This document shows, piece after piece, positions 50,752 to 61,600 of a stretch of DNA of 64,000 nucleotides. Origin of the DNA: Daphnia pulex (lineage: Eukaryota > Arthropoda > Branchiopoda > Diplostraca > Daphniidae); the NCBI RefSeq assembly GCF_021134715.1, contig NC_060017.1, forward strand, positions 4,154,001-4,218,000, written 5' to 3'. The notes below the pieces were generated by a model. That model was not told the DNA's origin. It saw only the letters and a program-made list of their open reading frames with translations, and ran no database searches. The position numbers and the translations under genes were made by a program. Position 1 is the first letter of the stretch. Every line of letters begins with the position of its first letter.

Positions 50752-50882
50752 ACGAGTCACTTGAGCAACAATGGCGCCATGAGTCAGCATAGCAGAGAGG
50801 TAGAGGGGAAATCGTGGGCTTGATCCTTCAGTTCCTGGGTTTCCCGTTCCCGTTATTACATATCGAACAATTTCTTGGCTGC
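50752..50882 (-). other. Possible orphan exon
   Basis: On the minus strand a good acceptor (TCTCTATTTGCAG) precedes an open stretch reading QEIVRYVITGTGNPGTEG and PLYLSAMLTHGAIVAQVT, ending at CTCTTG|GTAAGC, a consensus donor. The peptide is not one I recognise. It may be an internal exon of an unknown gene or of a mobile element. Confidence 0.3.
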
Positions 50883-51009
50883 AAATAGAGAACGAATTCA
50901 AGCCAATATTGCAAAAGAAATTTTAAATCTGAAACCATCATGCTACCAAATTCGGTCGACTCGCACTTGGAGCATCAGGAGACGTAAGTCATGCTTAGAT
51001 TGAAATACA

Positions 51010-51185
51010 AACTCATTTAGAAACCGGAAGTAGGAAAAAAGCACATTTTAAAAAAATCTAACAAATGAGTTTGTTGCTGACACAGTCACTGTCATTTATC
51101 ACTAAAAATGTCTTCACAACAACTGCCGATAAATGTTTTAGAGATGTGCAAAGTACTGCAACAAATGCAAAATGAGCTGCAAAAT
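51010..51185. repeat. Dispersed repeat, copy B (inverted)
   Basis: This is the reverse-complement partner of the repeat at 46265-46440, starting at AAACCGGAAGTAG and containing AACTGCCGATAAATGT. The two copies are about 4.7 kb apart and moderately diverged. Confidence 0.7.
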
Positions 51186-51327
51186 AAGCTTCTACTCATC
51201 TAGCGTTAGAAAGAAAAATGTTTAAAATGGTTTGAAAACCATTCCCTCTTTAGGTCATCCCCACTAATTAAAATAACAAAGACATAACAAATAAGAAACA
51301 TCGATACTTACGCAATATTCTCTTCAC

Positions 51328-51416
51328 TATATAATCACATCATCTTCTCATCACCATCACCAAGAAACCACCACACATCACCAAGACACCAACAGCCAAA
51401 AATTAAACTCAAAATG
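51328..51416 (+). promoter_or_regulatory. Promoter and ATG-only first exon, possibly stranded
   Basis: TATATAA at 51328-51334 is followed by an ACC/ATC-rich leader and AAAATG|GTGAGT with ATG at 51414-51416. An exon that ends right after the ATG is common in arthropod cuticle-type genes. No matching second exon is evident; a Mutator-like element sits 88 bases further on. It could be a gene fragment or chance. Confidence 0.3.
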
Positions 51417-51495
51417 GTGAGTCAGTCAAATGTCTCCATCCTGCTCCCGAGCAGTTGGCCGATGGCCGTCGTGAATTCTAAGCTAACTCGCAGAC

Positions 51496-52440
51496 GAACT
51501 TTCGGGGCGTCCCTAAAATGCGAAAGCGAAACGCGAAACGCGAAACGCCTAAAATGCGAAACAGCTGTGCGAAACGGACCCAAAAGTTGGGACCCTGTTT
51601 CGCATTTTAGTCTTTGGGTCCGTACTAAACTGCGAAATCGGTGTGTGCGAAACGTCGCAGTGTAAACGTCTTGGTAGCAGACGACAATGGACGCCATCAA
51701 CCAACAAATTGTTAGAGTTTCAATTTATCGAGACTTCGAGTTTCGCACACCTTATGACCGGTCTATTTGTGTGTTGACCATGAATACGGAATACCTTGAA
51801 TGCATTAGGTGTTTTTGATTAAAAGATTGGTATGAAAAAATTAATGGGAAATTTAATTCATGTATCAATCATATTAACATTCTTAATTTTAAGGAAAGTT
51901 TTAGCCGATTAAATTTTAGCTTGATTTGGAACATGGGAGCTTTGATGTTTAGCTTGATATAAGGCACTCATACTGTTATGGCCGATGCTTTCTTTGTGCA
52001 CGTACCTACTGGTTGATTTAAATTATTTAATGTAATGTATAATCCCTGGGCCATTACCTAATATTTTATTATTTAAAAATATCACCATAACGTGCTGCTC
52101 TATGTCTTTCATTAGTTTAATTATCGTAAAATGCGCATTAAAAAATACAGGGGTAGTGGCGAAGAAATCGAATTTGATTGCCCCCCTTCCTCCTTTAATG
52201 CCTCATCATAGCGGGAGACAACGAAAAATGGCGGCAATCTCCGTCAATTTGGACCTCTGTGGAGAAAAGGAAAACTTCGTTTCGCAAGATGTTTCGCTCT
52301 TTAGTATGCCCTCCGGCATTTGGTCCCGCGAAACGGTCCCAAAATTTTGGTCCGTTTCGCACAGCTTTTCCGCATTTTAGGCGTTTCGCGTTTCGCGTTT
52401 CGCGTTTCGCTTTCGCAGTTTAGGGACGCCCGAACTTTCG
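51496..52440. mobile_element. Mutator-like MITE with 9-base target duplication
   Basis: The 927-base element 51505-52431 is bounded by inverted repeats beginning GGGCGTCCCTAAA and flanked by the direct repeat GAACTTTCG (51496-51504 and 52432-52440). The inverted repeats extend about 90-100 bases and contain tandem GCGAAAC units; the right end has one more repeat unit than the left. Long inverted ends plus a 9-base duplication are the hallmarks of Mutator/MULE elements. No transposase frame is present, so it is non-autonomous. Further TGCGAAA words occur subterminally on the left side. Confidence 0.85.
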
Positions 52441-52734
52441 GCCTTTTGCGAGAACTGTGGGCATCTAACGCGGGGTTGCCAAATTCTCTTTGTATAAATC
52501 AACTCCGGTCCGGAAACCGGAATCCGGATACGCACAACGCACGCAATCGATGACCATATCTCTATAACTATAACAATGCAAAAATCGGCAAAAATAACAT
52601 TAATTCGTCTTATCCTGGTTCGTACAAGGGGTCTCTTTTATAATCAGAAAATCAGAAACCCAATTCCAAAAAATTTTATTATATAATCTCCTTGTTACTC
52701 AACAGAACAGTACACAATTAATAATTAATTAAAA

Positions 52735-55700
52735 CTATACTTTCCGAGATAGAGTGCGTTGTTTCTCGGCGAACTCTACGACCTTTTCAGATACTGCCAA
52801 TCCTTTGCGGCGCCGTACTGAGTTCATATAAATGTGAGCACGATTAACGGAATCTCCTTTATCACCGTACAACTCCAGCTCTTCATCGGTGGTGGGAACC
52901 CAAAACGGATCAATATCAATCACCTAATAAAAGAAAGGACATTTGAATTTTTTTTTCGATTACAATACGTTAAGGAAATGAATTATATCTATTATCTATT
53001 TTTTAAATATTACAACAGCTTTAAAATCAATATATGGGTTGGATTGTTAAAAATTTGAATGAGAGCATACACAACTACAAACTACAACACCAAATACGTT
53101 TAAGGTAAGAAAAGATTTTAAAAAGTATCCTCTAATCACTGCAAATTTGACACTTAAACTTCTGTGGGCTGATCAATCACACCAGTTCCAACAGGCAAAC
53201 ATTTTTTTTCTACATTTTGTATCATTGCAACTGAGGTAGCATAAGCTCTGCGACAATGAAAAGTCGATTAACAATGAATTCTGTTTTAATTTAGTTTGAC
53301 CAAGACTGACAACTCTGTTCGGGCAATCCACAAACGAGAAGAAAACGAAACATATTTAGGGGAAAAGATAGAGATAAAAAAAGGAATACAAATATTATAC
53401 ATAACTATACATCCATAAAAATCCTAGGTTTAACAGAAAACACACATGTGTTTTAAAGCTGTATTTATTACTTCTAACTTAACCAAGTAGTAACGTTAAA
53501 TTTTAGCGGTACCTCCCAATGGCTAAAAACCAGCTGATGGCTAGCCAAACCTGACGTTTGCTTGCGTATTTCGTTTGCTAAGTCGAAGGACTCCACGACA
53601 GGCAAAACAGCAGTAATACTAAAGGAAGCAGATCCTTCCTCTAGATCTCCATCCAAAATTTTGCCATGGCGCCGACTTAATACCCCATACATTTTACCTA
53701 CAATTCAAACGTAATATCAGCTTAAAAAATTCAACTCACTTGTAAATCATGAAAAATATTAACATTTCACTTACCAACCACCTCGCCACTGACTTGGATG
53801 GAGCAAGTGTACATTGCAGCCATAAGCCGCTGCGGCTGATTCATAAATGCTCGTCTGCATCCATCCTTGACGACTGACATGATCTGGCCAGTGAGTGAGC
53901 CATACTGTTGTTGAAGGTTGCTGCCGTCATTGTTGTCATCTCCATTGGATAAGGGTGTGGACGGATGGTTTAGCATGATAGACAAGTCTTCTAGGATGAA
54001 AGCAACTCCAAATAAAGGTTCTTCACAGAGAGGTCCAGCTAGAGTTGCTAACTGAAAACCATTGATAACGCTGCTAAGGCACTCCAAAGTTGATCTTTCG
54101 ACAATAGTTTCGGGTACATTTCTCTTCCATGGATTAGGTAAAGTAATTGGCGAATAGTTAATTAGCACGTTAGGTCCACATCGACGTGGTCCAAAACTGA
54201 GAATCTTATCCACGGCATTATCCTTCCAATCACTTCTTTGGAAAGCTTGATCCAGTTCGTCATAGAGTTTGCTAATTTTACTTTGCAATTGTAAGATGAG
54301 CTTTTCATTCAATTCGTCTTCGATCGCTGTCGTTTCCAGGGAATTTACGCATCGAGTTTGACTCATGGTTCTAATTATGTCAACGTGCTTTTCTAGCAAA
54401 GCGGTGACTTCTTCTGGAAGTGATACGGCTCGTAAACGCATCGAAAATCGCTTTCCTGAAGTATTTACTTCAACGCGGCCAGCGCTGTCATTATCAATGG
54501 GTTCCAAAGGGGCCACTATAGTCTCGCGGAATGGAACAATAGGCTGTGATGCATTAATTTCAATTTTTGCATAAGATTCTCTAAGATCTCGGAGACATCG
54601 TTGTAAATGGACTTCACCAGCGGTGATTAATACGTGTTCTCCACTTTCTTGCAGTACCACCTGTTATTAAGAAAAGGTTAGACGCACTACACGTTTAATG
54701 TTATTGGAAATGAAAGAAGTTACCTGAACGCAAGGGTCAGCTTGGTTTAGAAGTTTAAGACCTTTAATGAGTTCAGGCATTTCACTAGGCCGTGCGGGTT
54801 CTACAGCCACGCGCACAATAGGCACAACCATTTGAGACAGTTCAGTGAAGGCAGGACAAGTCAGAGTAGAGCTTAGAGTTCCTGATTTAAGAATATGCTC
54901 TTCTAAACCACCTATACCGACCACGCTTCCAGCTGGAGCACTCTCCAAAGTTTCCAGCTCCCGACCCATCATAAGGTACAGATCCCCAATTTTGACACGA
55001 GTAACGTGATGGCCGCTTTTCAAATCCTGAATTCATAGAATAATGAAAATGTTAATCATTCTTTCATTTCTATCGCAAATGAACTTACTTTTAAAGTCAA
55101 GCTGGGATCAATGTCGCCCTCCGTCGGGCACTCCATGGGATCATACTTTGGACCCAAAACGTACAATTCCTGTCCTTTTTTTAGGGTTCCGCTGAAGACA
55201 CGGGCGAAAGCAACGAAAACAGGAGCTTCTTCAATTACTTCTTTTGGTTTTACTGGTTCTTCAACTTCACAAACTTTTCCTTGCTCTTGTTGTAGAGTAA
55301 GTTCGGCGAGTTTCTGTCTGACTTGCTGCCGGCGAAGTGCAATATCCTCGCAAGTTAAAAGTGTTACTTTACTCTTGGGCAAACATTGTCGATCCACCTA
55401 GATTGTAAGCAAAAATTTATCACAGATCTTTTCAAATATTCAATTATTTTACACTATCACACACGTCTAAATTGTTCAAGTTTAATTTAATATTGATTAC
55501 AGAATCGTTCTTTTACCATTATCATTTTTGAAACAAACGCGATTGCAGGTGCATCGCTGGAAGAAGAACATGCTACGAATGCCTTTTTTAGTTGCTGTGT
55601 AGCTTCAGGAAGTAAACAAAATGGTTTTGACAGTGAAGACATAAGCTTTTCAGCTTTCGCATCGGTTATGTCAGACGGACTAGGTAATTTTTCGCAAACC

Positions 55701-57288
55701 ATTCCTTCATGTAATTTCGGATTTAAAAGATTTTTTTTAAATTTAGGAATTGTAAAATGTAATCTATACTTACGAAGTACACTCTCAGATAGCGGAAGCC
55801 ATTTGCTGAGTATGGCTTGTATTTGCACTTTCGGATCGGAATGCTTGAGATCTCGAGGGGCCATCTGTAACTGAAGACTCTGAACTATTTTCTCAGTCAT
55901 AATTTTGTCCTTACGCACAACGACTGCATCATAAATGGACCACAAATTCTCTAAAACAACTTGGACAAACAATGGCTTTTTTGCTTTCTCTTGTGCCCCT
56001 TTTACAACAGTTTTCGTTTTGGAATTGAAATAGTTATCACCCCACAATGAAAGTTGGAGCTCTTCTTCATGTAGCCCAAGCTTAGAAGCAAACATTCGTG
56101 AAAAATCTCGTATTCTACGATTGGAAGAAAAATAAATTAATCAAGCGTATAATAAGGTCATGTCAGAAACCTACGAAAATCCCCAACCATCGGCCGCGCT
56201 TGCAAAAACAACATTGCCTTGTTCTGGAGCAAAGTAAATGTTGGAATCGTCTGCTTCTTCTAAGCCGGAGCTGCTATCCGTATTATTTTCTTTTTTACTC
56301 ATTACATCGATAGTGAAGAGTTCTGCTACTTGAGCGTTTACTTGTTCAAGTAATTGTACCATACGGATATAAGCATCTAAGGCTGGTTAGATAATAAGCT
56401 ATTAGAAAAACTTGTCACTGATATTTAACTATTTAAGCATGTTTTAAAATACTTACGTTGCATTTTCATTTCTACTATCAAACGATCAATCTTGTTCAAC
56501 ACAAGGACTGGCTTTATGTGTTCAAGCCATACCTGTTTCAACACCACTTTTGTTTGGGCACATACACCTTCAACTACATCTACTACAACAACTGCACCAT
56601 CACACAACCTTCAGAAAAATTCAAACCAAAATTCAAGCCAAAATTATTAATTTTTTACATTTTTTTAGCATATTACCTCACTGCTGTTGATACCTCTGAA
56701 GAGAAATCCACATGCCCTGGGCTGTCAATAAGGTTCACCAAAAATTCTTTATTGTTATGTGTATGTAATAACGAAATACTACTGCTCTTCATGGTTATTC
56801 CTCTTTCTTGTTCATCTTTTCTGCTATCCATGTATCTGGAAACATTTCAAAATTAAATCTAGCTGCTATTCTTACAAAAATGTCATTATTTTTTACAACT
56901 AAGCAAATTCTAACAACACTATTTATACCTGCGTTATGCACATAATAAAACCAAACGATAACTTAAAGAGAAGTCAGTTTCCTGAAGCATGAATGAAAAT
57001 CATAACATTTGATGTGGTCAAAGAAATAGAAAACCCAGATAACATTAAAATATTCATACCTCAATTTACCAACCAATTTCTGAGATATGATACCATTGGA
57101 GGCAACAAGTGAGTCAGCTAATGTGGTTTTTCCATGATCTACATGGGCCACTATACTGGATGAAAAAAATTTCAAGTTGTGTAGAGATTTATGATTATTT
57201 AATATTGTCAAATAACTTACCAGATATTCCTGATATTCAAGGGATTGTTTTGAAGTTCACCTATCCTCTGTCTATTAAATTGCTTCAT
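52735..57288 (-). CDS. EFL1: Elongation factor-like GTPase 1 (60S maturation)
   Basis: EFL1 is the cytoplasmic EF-2-like GTPase that, with SBDS, releases eIF6 from late pre-60S subunits. Twelve exons (57221-57288, 57060-57155, 56677-56835, 56457-56608, 56175-56382, 55774-56114, 55517-55704, 55089-55397, 54724-55026, 53775-54660, 53513-53697, 52735-52923) total 3084 bases, giving 1027 residues (human 1120). G motifs: AHVDHGKT (26-33), RGIT (66-69), DSPGH (92-96), NKID (146-149). An acidic insertion (about residues 180-230) and a second insert are typical of EFL1 and absent from EF-2. Domain II includes [20 protein letters not shown]. Domain IV contains [17 protein letters not shown]. The C-terminus ends [18 protein letters not shown] and [10 protein letters not shown]. 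The exon-6 donor was chosen because it joins SVLR to MVCEKLPSP as in the family. No defect is seen. Confidence 0.95.
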
Positions 57289-57507
57289 GGTGCTGAAGGT
57301 TCTGGTTTAACAAACTTAGGCACTAGATTACAAGTTTAGAACCATGCAGCTTTACCTAATAACATGCCTGTAGCAGACAGACTAGCAGTAGTACACAATA
57401 ACACATTACACCACAGCATTACACATAACCGGCGTAACTAAAATGCGCGTACTAAACTTGCGCGGAATTTTTCTGCAACTCATCGGCACGAAATATGAAA
57501 TGGATTA
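57289..57507 (-). promoter_or_regulatory. EFL1 upstream region
   Basis: The 219 bases between the EFL1 start and a MITE should contain its promoter and 5'UTR. No TATA box is evident. Confidence 0.4.
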
Positions 57508-57762
57508 GACTTGGCTAACGTCCGATGCCAGTTCGATGAAAGGGTGAAAAAAAAATTGTATTATTTTGTTTATTTTACCTGGATATTGAGTGTACTTTAT
57601 TTATTATTAATTTTTTGGTAGTTTGTAGTTCAACTAAATGTGAATGTGTACCATTTACAAACAATCAGGAAATTTTGCCGAATTGGAAAGGCGATTCGGC
57701 AAAATGTCGATTCGGCAGCCCATTTTTTTGCCGAATCGACGAGTTCGGACGTTAGCCAAGTC
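57508..57762. mobile_element. Small MITE or foldback element
   Basis: Perfect 18-base inverted repeats GACTTGGCTAACGTCCGA close a 255-base stretch. Inside, GATTCGGC and GCCGAATCGAC words form a second inverted arrangement (about 57690-57740). I cannot see a convincing target-site duplication, so the superfamily is not assigned. Confidence 0.65.
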
Positions 57763-58632
57763 AAATTTTTAGAAATGAATTTCTAATTTGATGTCTCATT
57801 AAGTATGCCGGATGTACCGTTTTATTTATATTGTGTATTATAAAATAGAAAGCTTTGTACCTATACATACAATACCCATGAAGAATTTATGCATTTAACT
57901 CGTCCGAAAGTGCACACAAAAGAAAGTAAGATAAAGCACTTACTTCACCATTCTATTTCGTAGTTGGAAAAGCATGAAACTTTTATAGACATGTTGACAA
58001 TCCTTTTTTAACCTTTCGGCATAGTAAATGTGACTCGGGCAAGTTCGAAATAGTTGTCTCGCACCTTATCGATTCATATATCAAAGATTACACATTTATT
58101 CATTGAGGAAAGGCCACAAATACCCGAAGCAAGGGGGAAATTAAATATGATAATGATCATAATAGTTACGCACATTTCCATATATTTATTATATATATTA
58201 ACTCCAAAGGGAAAAGAAAAGCAATGCTGGAATAGTCTGTGACCTATGTCAGATTCATTTTGTCAAGAATTATAGAAGTGATTGGGAATTATAGAAGTGG
58301 AGGCTTACAGATCAATCATAATTTTTTTCGCTTTGTAAATAGGATTTTGGAAAGCAAAGTGAAACAATGAATGTTGGCATCATCAATACAATCAACCATT
58401 TAATCGCCAACCATCTCTTTGAGATACATACGATTTTTAAATATAGGAAACCAATTACAATCCTAAAAAAAAGGAACATTCCATTGTTTCACTGCAGCTG
58501 GGCTTATGTGTGTAAATCTACTCGTGTATATTATATTAAACCCTACTCTTGTAGAAAATAAAAAATTAATTTCGTTTGCTGCACAATAAGGTAATGCCTG
58601 TGGAAGAGCAATAAATGGGAAAATTAACCTCA
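57763..58632. other. 3' flank of the chitin-binding gene
   Basis: AT-rich sequence between the MITE and the chitin-binding gene stop. It should hold that gene's 3'UTR. Small open frames (58054-58242, 58367-58561) have no support. Confidence 0.5.
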
Positions 58633-61600
58633 TCAGACGGTAGACAGGAGCTGTGGGTACAGCTTGACCGCTTCATGAGGTACACAAGCGGGTCCGTCCA
58701 ACGGCCAATTGCAGGCAGTGATGTAGTCATCGTACACAAGGTGAACGGGGCATTTGAAAATGTGAACTGTGTACTGGTGAATCCAGCGATCCCAGTAGCA
58801 CTCGTAGAACTTTTGACAGTCTGACGGATGACGGAAGAGACCGGCTCGTACACATACCTCCGGGCCCAGCGTCTCGTTTTTGGCCGTCGCTTGGGCGACG
58901 GTGATCTTCTCCAAGTATCGGTGACCATATTCAGATCCGCTACTGCCAGTCGAGACTTTTCCGTCGTTTTTGTTCAAGGCGAGGCTGACAGAAGATGCGC
59001 TAGAATCAACAAGCTTGACGCTGGGTTGCGCAACGCTGGTGGTGAGTTGTTGGTTTTTGGAATTGACGTTCAATCTTCCCTTGATTCGTTGGCGTGGAGA
59101 AGATTTGTAATCACCAGTCGAACCTTTTTGTTCGGTAAGGGCCAGTTCAGTCTCAGTAACTGGACTAACAGTTGCCCACTTGTCTAGAATAGCCGCTTTG
59201 TTGGTGGAAGGGACTTTAACGGTGACTCTTTTATCGCCGTATGAAATTTCACCTTTCGTGGAAGAATCTGCTTTCGTTTTTTCGTAATTAACCGAAACGG
59301 AATGTGGTGTCGTCGTGTAGGAATTTGATTCACTAGATGCTGATCCTGCTGGCTTTTTGTAATCGGAATCTTGATATTTGGTTGTTCCAACGGTGGCGTA
59401 AGTCTTGCCACTCGTGCTGCTGCCAGCGCCTCTCTCTAGCTGAGTACGACTCTTGCCATTCGTTGAACTGTACTCATTGGGAATTCTTTTATTGGTGTCT
59501 ATTACCTTTTCGTTTGCAGCTGGTGATTTGCTTGCCAAAGGTCTGGAACCAGTATATTTCCCCTTGGATTTGCTGTTGTCTTTTAATCCAAATGTGTCGT
59601 CCCCAATCTGGCCGGTCGTCTCGTAATCACTCGGATATCTGGACATGGTCGAATGGGTTGATTTGTTCTTATCATATGATCCTGCACTAGGTCTGACCGA
59701 CGCTGGATTATATTCTGGTTCAGAGTATTTCACTGCGCCTTTAGATCCACGAGTTCCACCTACTCCGCCTGTACCTCGTGATCCAGCAGATCCACCTGTG
59801 CCCCTTGATCCAGCAGATCCGTCTGTACCTTGTGATCCAGCAGATCCACCTGTGCCACGTGATCCAGCAGATCCTCCTGTACCCCGTGATCCAGCAGATC
59901 CAGCAGCTCCACCAGTTCCACGGTATCCTTTCTTTCCTTGATCTTCGGTTTCCATAGTGACAACTACTTTAGTTGGAGTCTTGTACACTGATTCTGGTGC
60001 ATCGTAAACGGGAGAATATTCGTCGATGGAAGCAGAGGCGGTATTGGCCGGGAGTTTTGTGTTAGACGCCCGATAGTCGGAAGCCGTTGAATCGTAAACA
60101 GAAATTGGAGACTTATCTGTGTAGACGGAAGGAGAATAAGCCGGAGCAGAAGTAATGGGAGTTTTATACTCGACGGTTTTTTCGGTGTAGGCTAGAGTAG
60201 AGTAAACTGGCGCAGCAGTGGTGGAAGTTTTGTACCCTGGAGTTTTTTCAGTATAGGCTGGAGCAGTAGGCTTGGAGTATGCCGGAACGGAGTAAGCCGG
60301 AGCAGAGGAGTAAACCGGTGCGGCAGTAGTGGGAGCTTTGTACCCAGTTGTTTTTTCAGTATAGGTCGGAGCAGAGTAAACTGGTGCAGCTGTAGTTGGA
60401 GTTTTGTACTCGGGAGCTTTTGTCGTATAGGCTGGGGCAGAATAAACTGGAGTAGAAGTTGTGGGAGTTTTGTACTCGGGAGATTTTTCGGTATAGGACG
60501 GCGCTGAGTAAACTGGCGCAGCAGTGGTAGATGTTTTGTATTCGGTAACTTTAGCAGTATAGGCTGGAGCCGAGTAAACTGGTGCAGCAGTAGTAGATGT
60601 TTTGTATCCAGGAGCTTTTTCGGTGTAGGCTGGAGCAGAGTAAACTGGAGAGGTGGTAGTGGGAGTTTTGTACTCGGGAGATTTTTCGGTATTAGCCGGA
60701 GCAGAGTAAACCGGAGCAGAGTATGCTGGGGCAGCGTAAACCGGAGCAGAGTATGCCGGGGCAGCGTAAACTGGTGAGGTGGTAGTGGGAGTTTTGTACT
60801 CAGGAGCCTTTTCGGTATAAGCTGGGGCAGTGTAAACCGGAGCAGAGTATGCCGGGGCAGCGTAAACTGGAGAGGTGGTAGTGGGAGTTTTGTACTCGGG
60901 AGCTTTTTCGGTATAAGCCGGAGCAGAGTAAACCGGAGCAGAGTATGCTGGGGCAGAGTAAACCGGAGATGAATACGCTGGGGCAGAGTAAACAGGAGAA
61001 GAGTACGCCGGGGCAGAGTAAACTGTCGAAGCAGTAGTAGAAGAATCATACTCGGGAGCTTTTTCGGTGTAAGCTGGGGCAGAGTAAACCGGTGAAGAGT
61101 ATGATGGAGCGGACGGAGAGTAGACTGGCGCAGCAGTAGTAGAAGTTTTGTATTCGGGAGCTTTTTCGGTGTAGGCTGGAGCAGAGTAAACTGGTGCGGC
61201 AGTAGTAAGAGGTTTGTATTCACGAACGCTTTCCGAATAAGCTGGAGCGGAATAGGCTGGAGGGGAGTAGGACGGAGTGGAATAGGCTGGAGCGGAGTAG
61301 GACGGAGCGGATTGAGAAGAGTCGGCTGGGGCAGAGTAAACGGGATTGTAGTCCTGATCGGAAGGCTCTGGAGCGGAGTAGGTTGAAGAGGTGTAAGTCG
61401 GAGAGGAATACGTTGGAGCGGAATACGTTGGAGCGGGGTAAGCCGGGGCGGAGTAAGCCGGGGCGGACTTGGTCGGCACGGAATAAGCCGGAGCGGGCTT
61501 GGCCGGTTCGGAGTAAGCCGGGGCAGAGTAAGCCGGAGCAGAGTAAGCCGGGGCAGAGTAAGCCGGGGCGGTCTTGGTCGGCTCGGAGTAAGCCGGGGCG

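Larger units (their letters stand above)
50274..51504. other. Spacer with repeat copy B and exon-like pieces
   Basis: It contains copy B of the dispersed repeat (51010-51185), a minus-strand exon-like piece at about 50752-50882 and a promoter/first-exon-like stretch at 51328-51416, all listed separately. The remainder is AT-rich and I recognise nothing in it. Confidence 0.45.

Noticed and set aside
53474-53692. EFL1 ending at [11 protein letters not shown]
   Set aside because: The HWE|GTACCG donor joins in frame to the exon at 52735-52923, which supplies the conserved EFL1 C-terminus.
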